The position numbers were made by a program, and so were the translations under genes. A model generated the notes under the pieces. The model searched no databases, was not told the DNA's origin, and saw nothing but the letters and a program-made list of their open reading frames with translations. From a virus, in IMG/VR virus record IMGVR_UViG_3300035698_006228, positions 1-22,925 of that record: a stretch of 22,925 bases of DNA; one strand, 5' to 3'. The number at the start of each line of letters is the position of its first letter. The first letter of the stretch is position 1. Below, piece by piece: positions 16,301-22,802 of this stretch.

Positions 16301-16499
16301 GTACAATAACATTTATGTCAATATTTCGATTAGATAACCATGTTTGTATTAATCCAATAGAATTCCAATATTTTCTATTAAATGCAATGTTAACAATCTG
16401 ATCAACTTTTACACACTTACCAACAGAATTTTTTAAATAATCTCCCATTCGATGATTAGATTTTTCTGAATTTGGTGTTGATTTATTCATTGAATCCAT
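13368..16499 (-). CDS. Prohead protease fused to AAA+ ATPase
   Basis: One continuous frame of 1043 residues with AAAGGG 9 nt before the ATG. Residues 1-150 form an N-terminal part, including QSIVFDKEIYDSDEIITWMN and the T-x-x-Y-I-Q-F-D segment often seen ahead of phage proteases. Residues about 190-355 are an HK97-type prohead protease: IIEGFASTGEIDRDLDIVDH, the likely catalytic His250 in CYMHNW, Ser311 in LKAFSIGF, and LELFEVSVVSIPSNRQSLF with Glu337. A charged linker (360-540) carries HTH (442-444), HEH (471-473) and HKH (487-489). Residues about 540-735 are unassigned. Residues 735-930 form an AAA+ module: Walker A GEPGTGKT (742-749), Walker B IIFAEDID (791-798), sensor 1 TILCTN (825-830), likely arginine finger in DRPSRFD (841-847), and sensor 2 region GLTGSHLKELIIYA (889-902). 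A helical tail ends the protein. The protease role in head maturation is known. The coupled ATPase role is inferred. Confidence 0.93.
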   Translation of the reverse strand: MDSMNKSTPNSEKSNHRMGDYLKNSVGKCVKVDQIVNIAFNRKYWNSIGLIQTWLSNRNIDINVIVPKSSSFVVGVKRIIGIPKYIDFELGVCIKTVKALIPQSIVFDKEIYDSDEIITWMNTHSYNIAKKIETDNTITYIQFDYELCETQTKKEQMVDDGIQYILYDRKNTDGKEATSMKQTDIMERPKLVYSHVELKAVEQKGSGNELIIEGFASTGEIDRDLDIVDHAAFKTTLSSFMDNPVLCYMHNWMEPIGKVIDVKIVKPNEELMFGNKSIKQPTGGLFIRASISKTEEKIGEKIKENILKAFSIGFMIKDAVFDEKLEVRRITDLELFEVSVVSIPSNRQSLFSLAKALKHGTDIIGDNDKDTVTNQIAVSKDSTLFRNKLIEQMHEKKMCLKNMSSDELVKTVKALVETKAENEKVEYTGTTGSESSDATTSHTHEYKIYVERDENGQITSVDGLAAMNQDHEHPIRELNATEIVDNHKHEYVINLDQASDPESTQDQEGDSTQENPEDKSYNESKTLIEHENLKKYCESKKDFRPITKGGTIDDFIGVPSHIQKHIGFSFRRFKIALAIKSFFEVLVNEKYKIEKIINLGYRGELVRCEYAYLQTGREKKEELLIEGFVFTKNEDGVPIVFQLYTIYSGINIGTYYKDTCTDNVIEFFNTHKRWMADHNFYKNETLDVEGKFLPIVKYEFDDVKLPEDKKQSIKVSTLDFFNKKDMYIKNNLPFKRGMIFAGEPGTGKTLTGKILMSKSDVTFIWATARDLIYPSDIEYIFDMAKELSPCIIFAEDIDNYVTSSSCIDIIKTQMDGLESMDGLVTILCTNFPHNIPKALIDRPSRFDDVIKFELPDESLRFDILKIHSVNMVIDNRDESLKVIAKDSDGLTGSHLKELIIYAMLLSVDNNRENIMIEDLKKSLKKIMGIRIEYGSKAETKMKDMYATMKSKSHISKSLNEKIYNVPQDIMNDIIDTMVKDNVDSDTLLKIMEFLIDLLENNTEEAVCKYLLKSVNESLDASIVMSDDDIAEKLTKLINENFID

Positions 16500-16516
16500 T
16501 GTGTATTACCCTTTCA

Positions 16517-16858
16517 TTACGGCGAATAATGATATGATGCTAACACTGATGTATTAACACCACCGGTTGTTGTTATACCAAGACCTTCACCCGGCAATGT
16601 TTTTAATGTTTTATATAATTCTTGATCTATTGGTAATGGGACTCCTGCTATAAGATCAAATGCTGGAGTGATTGCAGTTGAACTACCTTTACTTAATAAT
16701 GTAACGGTGCCTGAACCAGAATTAACAATTAAAATTCTATCAATAATAATACGTTGCTTTCCAGCAGGCGCATTATCTCCAGGTGCAATCAATTCTTCAT
16801 TTGATTTGTTTCCTGTTAATTTAGTAGACAAACTTCTTTTTTTTAATCCATCAGCCAT
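16517..16858 (-). CDS. Small beta-rich protein between portal and protease genes
   Basis: A protein of 113 residues. Its ATG overlaps the portal stop (TAATG), with GGAG upstream. After a basic N-terminus (LKKRSLSTKLTGNKS) the rest reads as a beta sandwich: QRIIIDRILIVNSGSGTVTL, TPAFDLIAGVPLPID, LPGEGLGITTTGGVNTSVLA and a final SYHYSP. The ending resembles small phage proteins with a G-x-G-L-x-I-x-x-x-x-x-x-x-x-V-x-x-x-Y pattern that I associate with decoration or fibre-base proteins. I am not certain of a family. A capsid decoration or neck role is inferred from position only. Confidence 0.65.
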   Translation of the reverse strand: MADGLKKRSLSTKLTGNKSNEELIAPGDNAPAGKQRIIIDRILIVNSGSGTVTLLSKGSSTAITPAFDLIAGVPLPIDQELYKTLKTLPGEGLGITTTGGVNTSVLASYHYSP

Positions 16859-19173
16859 TATGATTTCTCCTTATTTTGTAATAGTGCATTGTATAATTTA
16901 ACTTTACATTCTTTCATTAACAATTCATTAAATGTATAATGAAGTTTTCGTTTCACAATTTTAAATCCATCAGTAAATCGTACTTTTCGTTTACATCGTT
17001 TACCATGTATTGCACGAGTTCCAATTCCAGTTCCTGACACATAGGATTCAATGCATCTACAATTAATAACTTCTTCTGGCGGTGCACCCGATGCATGCGG
17101 ATGTAATAATCCATTTGCTGGATATGGTTGATCTAATGGTAATGGGGTTTCGTTTGAAATCGTATCATTTTGCATATGGGTAAATCGTACTTTATCATCT
17201 CGAACACTAATCCATACTTTAAGTAAATTAAGATCTGGCATTATTGCTTTCGTTTGTTCCATACCTAATCTTCTTCCACGAGACAACCCGGTATTCACTT
17301 CAGTTTCTACGATAGTATTAATTCGGCTATCAATTGCTTTACCTGTTAATTCTGTTTTCATACTACGACGAATGTCAACCAATGATGCACCCTCATCCAA
17401 TGCATTAGTTAATATTCGACGTATTCTTTTTTTTGTTGTTTCTGTTATTGATGTAGATGATTCAAATGCTCTATTTTTAATAAATTCTCTAAACAATGGA
17501 TCTGTTAAATTTAATCCAGGTGATGTTCCTAAATTTAAATCAATCGCAATTTCTAATATTGAACTGTTGCCTCCTGCTGCAGTTATTCCTTCTAATATAG
17601 GTGTTAATAGTATTACTAATTTATCAACATTTTCTGCTTCTAGAAATATTGAATCAACTGAAACGCTTTTACTATAATATTTTTTACGTTTATATTTCAT
17701 TAATCGAGATAATTTTTCTTGTACACTTGCTTCTAATTCGATGAAATATGTTTTTAAATTTTGAGTTAATGTTTGTTCAAACGGTTGCCGTATAATATCA
17801 CTTTGTTTTATAAGAAACGCAGCTTTCTCTTTTGATACACTATTAACAGAAATAGGGATCTCAGTATTTTCTGTATTAAGTATTGGCATTCCAGTTTCAA
17901 TATCAATTTGTTGGGTATTCATTGGAACGTTTAATACATCACCAGTAGGTATGGTTTCATATCCCAATTCTAAACGAGCTTCATTTGTAGTAATAATACC
18001 CCCTGTTTTTATTTCATTTACACGTTTCGCATCATCGTTTGATATAGCACTCAATGCGTCTACACTAGACAATATGAATTTAATTTCTAAATTACCATCA
18101 TTAACATTAAATCGTTCAAAATCAGGAGTCAACTGTTGATTTATAGCAGCTTCTACTTTTTTAATTTTATGCACCATTGTAGTTTCCCAAAACACTTCAC
18201 GTTGTACTTGTGCATTTGCTCGTATTGCTGTGTCAAACACACCAACCATTGCAGGAGGAACCCCAAACACAGCCAATATTTCTTCTCGATTAAATTTTCT
18301 TAATTGTAAAAATTCTAAATCTTTTGGAGCAAACCCAAGTTTATCAACTTTAATATCACTGCCTTGTGTGACCAATGCTGAATGTGCTTTATTAACTCCA
18401 CCAAATGTTTGTTTTATTTGGCTTGCTAATCGTTTAAAATTTTTACCGGTCATTGTATCTTGCACAATAAACATCATATCTGGTCGTGCTGAATTAGAAA
18501 AAAACTTTTTATTATATGCTATAGAATTTTCTTCTTGCATTAATGCATCTGATGCAGAACTTAATGGTGATAATCCCCAATAATCATTCATAGGATGTGG
18601 GTACTTTAAATGCAACACATTACGAGTTTCAAATGTTTTTCGTGCACCATTAATTTCAAAGATATATTCTTTTATATAATGTGTGCTATCTGGTACGATT
18701 TCTATTCTAGTTGGTCGTAATAAATATATTGATGTAATAACATTGAATTCATTTCTTACTAATTCCCAAAAACAATTACCAGTAGATTCTAAATATGTAT
18801 ATGTTAATTCTATTAAATCATGTTGTGTCATATATGGATTTGGATTTCTTAATAATGTTAACAATGGATGCGATACATATTCTTCCATTTCACCATCAGA
18901 ATCTGTACTATATAATGCTAATGGAATTCCAGCAGCAGCATTACTAATTGTAAAAATGGATGCATACACCCATACAAACCTTTCGTACGAGCTTAAAAAT
19001 CTTTGCATATTCTTTGTTGGTTTACCTTGACTTGAGTATTGTGATTGACCAGCTAATTCAACTAATACACTTGTTGCCTTTTCATTGATTTGTTGTTTAG
19101 AAATTGCAACAGGAATTCGTTTAACATTTTTTGTATTCATAATTTTCTGTGATGTTTGTTTTTTTATTGTCAT
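16858..19173 (-). CDS. Portal protein fused to MuF head morphogenesis domain
   Basis: A protein of 771 residues. Residues about 60-420 are an HK97-type portal: YERFVWVYASIFTISNAAAG, HPLLTLLRNPNPYMTQHDLI, the TYLESTGNCFWELVRNEFN strand-helix pair, VLHLKYPHPMNDYWGLSPLS, then NREEILAVFGVPPAMVGVFD, the last being the clearest portal signature. Residues about 600-710 are a MuF-type domain: SRINTIVETEVNTGLSRGRR, VWISVRDDKVRFTHMQND, LHPHASGAPPEEVINCRCIE (D-x-x-V-R-x-x-H ... N-C-R-C). The domains are joined by a helical stretch (440-600). A basic C-terminal tail follows (KRCKRKVRFTDGFKIVKRK). The portal is the dodecameric gate for DNA. MuF proteins are minor head proteins, some ejected with DNA. Fusion into one chain fixes them at equal copy number unless it is processed, perhaps by the nearby protease. 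Confidence 0.92.
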   Translation of the reverse strand: MTIKKQTSQKIMNTKNVKRIPVAISKQQINEKATSVLVELAGQSQYSSQGKPTKNMQRFLSSYERFVWVYASIFTISNAAAGIPLALYSTDSDGEMEEYVSHPLLTLLRNPNPYMTQHDLIELTYTYLESTGNCFWELVRNEFNVITSIYLLRPTRIEIVPDSTHYIKEYIFEINGARKTFETRNVLHLKYPHPMNDYWGLSPLSSASDALMQEENSIAYNKKFFSNSARPDMMFIVQDTMTGKNFKRLASQIKQTFGGVNKAHSALVTQGSDIKVDKLGFAPKDLEFLQLRKFNREEILAVFGVPPAMVGVFDTAIRANAQVQREVFWETTMVHKIKKVEAAINQQLTPDFERFNVNDGNLEIKFILSSVDALSAISNDDAKRVNEIKTGGIITTNEARLELGYETIPTGDVLNVPMNTQQIDIETGMPILNTENTEIPISVNSVSKEKAAFLIKQSDIIRQPFEQTLTQNLKTYFIELEASVQEKLSRLMKYKRKKYYSKSVSVDSIFLEAENVDKLVILLTPILEGITAAGGNSSILEIAIDLNLGTSPGLNLTDPLFREFIKNRAFESSTSITETTKKRIRRILTNALDEGASLVDIRRSMKTELTGKAIDSRINTIVETEVNTGLSRGRRLGMEQTKAIMPDLNLLKVWISVRDDKVRFTHMQNDTISNETPLPLDQPYPANGLLHPHASGAPPEEVINCRCIESYVSGTGIGTRAIHGKRCKRKVRFTDGFKIVKRKLHYTFNELLMKECKVKLYNALLQNKEKS

Positions 19174-19178
19174 AGCAC

Positions 19179-19412
19179 TTAATCCTCAAGTTCAAATTTA
19201 TGCACGGTTCCTAAATCTTTGTTATCTTGCATTGTATTAAATTCAGACATTTCTTCTTCATCTTCAATATCAACAATTGGACAAAAACATCGTGGACAGG
19301 TATCTAATTCGACATCTTCATCATCACCACCATTATCCATATCAAATACATTATCAATTTGAATTGCTGAAAATCCACAATTTTTACATTTAATAACAAT
19401 TTTATTTCTCAT
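19179..19412 (-). CDS. Zinc-ribbon protein, acidic
   Basis: A protein of 77 residues starting within the terminase stop (ATGA overlap at 19412-19409) and ending just before the portal gene. It has two CxxC pairs, CKNC (9-12) and CPRC (39-42), the latter followed by another Cys, separated by an acidic spacer (FDMDNGGDDEDVELD). This is a zinc ribbon of the rubredoxin-like/transcription-factor type. The C-terminal part is acidic (VDIEDEEEMSEFNTMQDNKD). Small zinc-ribbon proteins are common next to phage terminase and portal genes. Function is unknown. A role as terminase partner is inferred from coupling only. Confidence 0.75.
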   Translation of the reverse strand: MRNKIVIKCKNCGFSAIQIDNVFDMDNGGDDEDVELDTCPRCFCPIVDIEDEEEMSEFNTMQDNKDLGTVHKFELED

Positions 19413-21040
19413 ACGGACACCATAGAAACTTCACTTGTCCCAATTTTACTATGTTTACCTTTTCTATCTTTACGTTTTGGAGCCCAGTTTAACAAACCAC
19501 ACAAGGCAGCATCTGGACCATGGTCATCTCGTTTCACATAATTACCATGATCATCATACCGGTATCCTGATAATTGATTTACAAACTTTTCATATCCAGG
19601 ATTTAAATCACCATTATAATATTTAATAATCCGTAACCGATCTTTTTCCAATAAATTTTTTATATTCTTTACACCAAAATCTTTCCAAACATTAAACGGC
19701 ACAGATATTGTATGAACATGATCACATAATTTATTATTTTCATATGCGCCTTCTGCATCTGCCAATACCATATCATGACCATCTTGTTTAGCACGATCTT
19801 TAATATGATCAACGGTTTGATCAATTCCTAAATGTGTGAAATATTCCACACGATATATGTAAATTTTTTTGTTATAAAAAAATGCATAAATGATTGCACA
19901 TTCATTTGCGAACCCCCAATCTACTCCAATGGATTTATTTAATCGTCGTAATGTTTTTTGACTCAATAAAAATTCTTCAACCAATGCTTCATCAATTTTA
20001 TCTCCTGGATATACTTTACCTTTACGTTGTGCTTTCCTACCTAAATATTCAACTTCAAATGTTTCGCTATCGGTTTCTATATATGCTTGAAAAATTTCAC
20101 GTAATTGAATCCATCCTTCTGTTGCTTTTTTCCAATCATATTCTTTCATATATCGTTTTGTCCAATTACCTTCTTTCGAACATTTAAATATCAATCCATC
20201 ATGTCTTGCACGGCCTCGACAATATCCTTTTTTTGATATAACATCATCAGCACCATATGTATCTTTTCTTAATGCATCATAACAACCATTCTTTGGATCA
20301 TCCTTTACACTAACCCAGCATTTGCGTGTGCAATGCTCACACACATCAAATATATCCCACCAGAATCGCGTATAACCTTGTTCTCTGGCTTTGTCCCAAA
20401 CTTCTTCAAAGGTATCATCTATTCTATGCTGAGTGCTTGCACGGATGATTGCTGATGGATTGGCACTATCAACAACTGGTTTCGCAGACTTTACAATCTT
20501 GGGATCTTGGATTTCGCATTCTTCATCTATAAATAACAGTCCACCTTTTTTTGGTCCTCCTGGATGCGGTGAACGTACTGATCTACTAGATGTTGCTAAT
20601 ACATTAATCCATGTACCATTTCTTTTTTTAGTTCGTTTTTGAATACTAGATTCAATGTGGCGTGCTACGGTTGGATCTAGTATAAATTCTTGCACGATTT
20701 CATATGCTTTATCTGCTTGTGCTTTCGAACCACCAAGATTAACACAATCATAATCAAAAAAATGAAACAATGGAAATTCAATTCCACCAGCAATTGAAAA
20801 AGTCTTACCACCACCACGAGGTGCACGAACAACAGAACGAATAATAGAATGGTCTCTTGCTTTATTTAAATGCCACACAATCATTTGTCGTATTTTAGGA
20901 ACCAATATTAATCCAGCTTTTCTTAGAAATGCTAAAATATCATCTGTTGTGAAATCATAATGCACAACTTCTTCCTGTAGCATTTTAGACATTTGCTTAT
21001 AGAAATCAATTTCGGTTTTTAAATCAAATTCTGCTATCAT
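19409..21040 (-). CDS. terL: Terminase large subunit (ATPase plus nuclease)
   Basis: A protein of 543 residues that packages DNA into the prohead. The ATPase domain has Walker A APRGGGKT (73-80), Walker B LLFIDEE (168-174, catalytic E173/E174) and a coupling motif ASTQ (201-204). The RNase H-like nuclease domain has its first acidic residue at D374 (GVDWGF), a second at D428 (LADAEGAY) and a third group in RDDHGPDAA (D505-D510). Between the two domains lie six cysteines, C234, C237, C241, C253, C274 and C287, in a stretch that looks like a zinc-binding insertion. The stop is TGA, overlapping the next start. No separate small terminase gene is recognisable in the window. It may lie outside or be one of the unrecognised proteins. 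Confidence 0.95.
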   Translation of the reverse strand: MIAEFDLKTEIDFYKQMSKMLQEEVVHYDFTTDDILAFLRKAGLILVPKIRQMIVWHLNKARDHSIIRSVVRAPRGGGKTFSIAGGIEFPLFHFFDYDCVNLGGSKAQADKAYEIVQEFILDPTVARHIESSIQKRTKKRNGTWINVLATSSRSVRSPHPGGPKKGGLLFIDEECEIQDPKIVKSAKPVVDSANPSAIIRASTQHRIDDTFEEVWDKAREQGYTRFWWDIFDVCEHCTRKCWVSVKDDPKNGCYDALRKDTYGADDVISKKGYCRGRARHDGLIFKCSKEGNWTKRYMKEYDWKKATEGWIQLREIFQAYIETDSETFEVEYLGRKAQRKGKVYPGDKIDEALVEEFLLSQKTLRRLNKSIGVDWGFANECAIIYAFFYNKKIYIYRVEYFTHLGIDQTVDHIKDRAKQDGHDMVLADAEGAYENNKLCDHVHTISVPFNVWKDFGVKNIKNLLEKDRLRIIKYYNGDLNPGYEKFVNQLSGYRYDDHGNYVKRDDHGPDAALCGLLNWAPKRKDRKGKHSKIGTSEVSMVSV

Positions 21041-21041
21041 A

Positions 21042-21554
21042 TTATTGTGGGATCCCTACATTAGTACGATTTAAATATTTAGTTCCTGCAGCTACACCAA
21101 CTGTTGCTAGATTTTCTACATTATCCATAATATCTTTTTGTTCATAATCTATTTGATTGCCAGCACGTTTCGTACTAAACTCAACACCTTTTGTACTCAA
21201 CATCCGAACACCAACCGATGCAACCGGAACCTTTGTGTATTCACCGGCTTCATTCTTTTCATATTCATATTCTGTGATGCTACCATATGTAGCACAACCA
21301 ATAAGCATACACATACAAACAACCATAACAGCTTCAATAAGTTCTTTTCTTATATGCATTAACTCTTTCTCTAACATTCGTAATTCGTTTTTTATTTTTT
21401 CAGTACATTGAAATCTACACTTTATTGTTTTTAATTTATGAATCATAAAAACAATTTCATGTATGATTCTATTAACTGTTGCTGCAGTCATGGTAACTTT
21501 TGTTTTATCATTTATCATAACATTACCCATTTTGCATATAATTTCTAATGACAC
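21042..21554 (-). CDS. Membrane-associated protein with internal lipobox, start uncertain
   Basis: The longest reading (170 residues) starts at a GTG at 21554, but GGA touches that codon, so it has no usable SD. ATGs at 21530, 21518 and 21491 are alternatives. Residues 20-70 are helical with several Cys (IHKLKTIKCRFQCTEKIKNE). At residue 66 an internal ATG (21359), preceded by GAGAAAGAG, opens MHIRKELIEAVMVVCMCMLI followed by GCATYGS. This is a complete lipoprotein signal with lipobox L-I-G-C (Cys87). From that start it would be a lipoprotein of 105 residues. From the upstream starts it would be a single-pass membrane protein. The rest (YEYEKNEAGEYTKVPVASVG, DIMDNVENLATVGVAAGTKY) is typical of small phage lipoproteins. 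A role in lysis or exclusion is possible. Confidence 0.65.
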   Translation of the reverse strand: MSLEIICKMGNVMINDKTKVTMTAATVNRIIHEIVFMIHKLKTIKCRFQCTEKIKNELRMLEKELMHIRKELIEAVMVVCMCMLIGCATYGSITEYEYEKNEAGEYTKVPVASVGVRMLSTKGVEFSTKRAGNQIDYEQKDIMDNVENLATVGVAAGTKYLNRTNVGIPQ

Positions 21555-21918
21555 TCCATAGAATACTTACAATTCCCCCAGATATCGAAATAACAATTAT
21601 CCACTTAACAAAAAATTGTAAACACTCAATCCAAAAACCATGATTCTTTATAGTTGTTTTCACGTCAGTAAGCTGCAAATAATCTTGATCAAGCTTATCT
21701 TTTATATCTTTAATTGTAAGGGACATGCCGTTATCAATTCTATCCTTAATATGGGTCACTGTGTTTTTAACATCCTGCATGACTAAATCTCTTTCATGTT
21801 GCTTATTTGTGACTTCTTGAAATTTATTCATACATTCTTTCAGTGGGTGTTTCTCCCGTAAATTTTCAAATTTTTCTAAACATTCTGGATGCGGATATAC
21901 GTGAGATTCATCAGACAC
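21523..21918 (-). CDS. Coiled-coil protein with C-terminal membrane anchor (XhlA-like layout)
   Basis: A protein of 131 residues with a GTG start at 21918 supported by GGGAGG 7 nt upstream. The N-terminal part has SHVYPHPECLEKFENLREKH and several His/Cys. The middle is a coiled coil (HERDLVMQDVKNTVTHIKDR, TIKDIKDKLDQDYLQLTDVK). The C-terminus has one membrane helix (FFVKWIIVISISGGIVSILW). This is the order of XhlA-type phage proteins (short coiled coil, then one membrane segment), which act with holin and endolysin in some phages. No endolysin gene is visible here, so a lysis role is inferred. Its last bases overlap the next gene. Confidence 0.7.
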   Translation of the reverse strand: MSDESHVYPHPECLEKFENLREKHPLKECMNKFQEVTNKQHERDLVMQDVKNTVTHIKDRIDNGMSLTIKDIKDKLDQDYLQLTDVKTTIKNHGFWIECLQFFVKWIIVISISGGIVSILWSVIRNYMQNG

Positions 21919-21930
21919 AGTAAAGCCTCC

Positions 21931-22482
21931 CTACTGGTTAACATACTCACGTAAAAACTGCACTAAAAATTCAAACGTGAATTCATTGCTAATTAAGTAT
22001 TGATTGAACACATACATCACATCATCACTATCAAATTCACCATCACTATCAAAATCCATGGTACTGGTCATTGTTACTGTAAAATCTTCAACATTAATCA
22101 TTTCACCATCTGGACTAGCAGCTTGTAAATCCGATACTGTAAGTGTAAGGATATTATCATTCGTTGGCATAATTTCAAAAATTAAATTATCACCTTCGAG
22201 TACTGTATTATCTAAACCATACACCAACCACTTTGTTCCATTTGCGACTAATTCTTTATTTGGAAATTCCTCTCGAATTTCAATGAACTCACCACCGGTT
22301 ATTTCAACATTCATACTATTTATTGCAGCAATCCATGTATGTTCTGGCATTTGTACTCGCACCGATTTACTTTGACCCGGTGTATATTTATCACCAGAAG
22401 TCACCGTTACATCTGCAGCAAATGATATAGATATTGAAAATCCTAAAACCGTTATTACAATTGCCAACAATTTTCTAAACAT
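21931..22482 (-). CDS. Secreted cohesin-like plus dockerin-like protein
   Basis: A protein of 183 residues with a strong SD (AGGAGG 6 nt before ATG). A Sec signal peptide spans 1-22 (MFRKLLAIVITVLGFSISIS, cut near FAA/D). Residues about 23-140 form an all-beta module like cohesin or related carbohydrate-surface domains: VTVTSGDKYTPGQSKSVRVQ, IAAINSMNVEITGGEF, GDNLIFEIMPTNDN, then TLTVSDLQAASPDGEMINVE. Residues 143-154 are an ideal EF-hand-type loop, DFDSDGEFDSDD, as in one dockerin repeat, followed by a helix (VMYVFNQYLI) and a short helical end. A second calcium loop is missing, so the dockerin is half-length. It would be exported from the host cell. Attachment of virion or host surface proteins is a possible job. 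Confidence 0.72.
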   Translation of the reverse strand: MFRKLLAIVITVLGFSISISFAADVTVTSGDKYTPGQSKSVRVQMPEHTWIAAINSMNVEITGGEFIEIREEFPNKELVANGTKWLVYGLDNTVLEGDNLIFEIMPTNDNILTLTVSDLQAASPDGEMINVEDFTVTMTSTMDFDSDGEFDSDDVMYVFNQYLISNEFTFEFLVQFLREYVNQ

Positions 22483-22496
22483 AATTTCCTCCTCGA

Positions 22497-22802
22497 TTAT
22501 TCTATTGCTAGTTCAACAACCGGCACATCTTTTAATGCTGCAATTACCTCTACAAGATTATCAATTCGATTTTGTAACTGAGCAATCTTTGCTTGATTGG
22601 CATCTCTTGCCTGGACTGCTTCGGTTTGCTGTCGTCGTATCTTTACTAACTTTTCAATGATTTGTGTTTTGGTAAAATTCTTTTTAACAACAACTTCAAC
22701 GCTAAACCCGTCCTCAAAGATAATTGCAGAGTGAGCGGTTATCGGGGTTAAGAACAGTAATATTAATAATAATCGTTTAATCACTTTGGCCAGTATCCCC
22801 AC
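22497..22802 (-). CDS. Secreted coiled-coil protein
   Basis: The longest reading is 101 residues from a GTG at 22802. A second GTG at 22784 gives a more typical signal peptide (MIKRLLLILLFLTPITAHSA, with AHSA as the likely cleavage end), but neither has a clear SD. The gene overlaps the LamG gene by 26 bases with the long start (8 with the short one), suggesting translational coupling. After a short beta-like piece (IIFEDGFSVEVVVKKNFTKT) the protein is a coiled coil with heptads (IIEKLVKIRRQQTEAVQARD, QAKIAQLQNRIDNLVEVIAA). It ends in LKDVPVVELAIE. It would be periplasmic or extracellular. No catalytic motif is seen, and the function is unknown. Confidence 0.65.
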   Translation of the reverse strand: MGILAKVIKRLLLILLFLTPITAHSAIIFEDGFSVEVVVKKNFTKTQIIEKLVKIRRQQTEAVQARDANQAKIAQLQNRIDNLVEVIAALKDVPVVELAIE

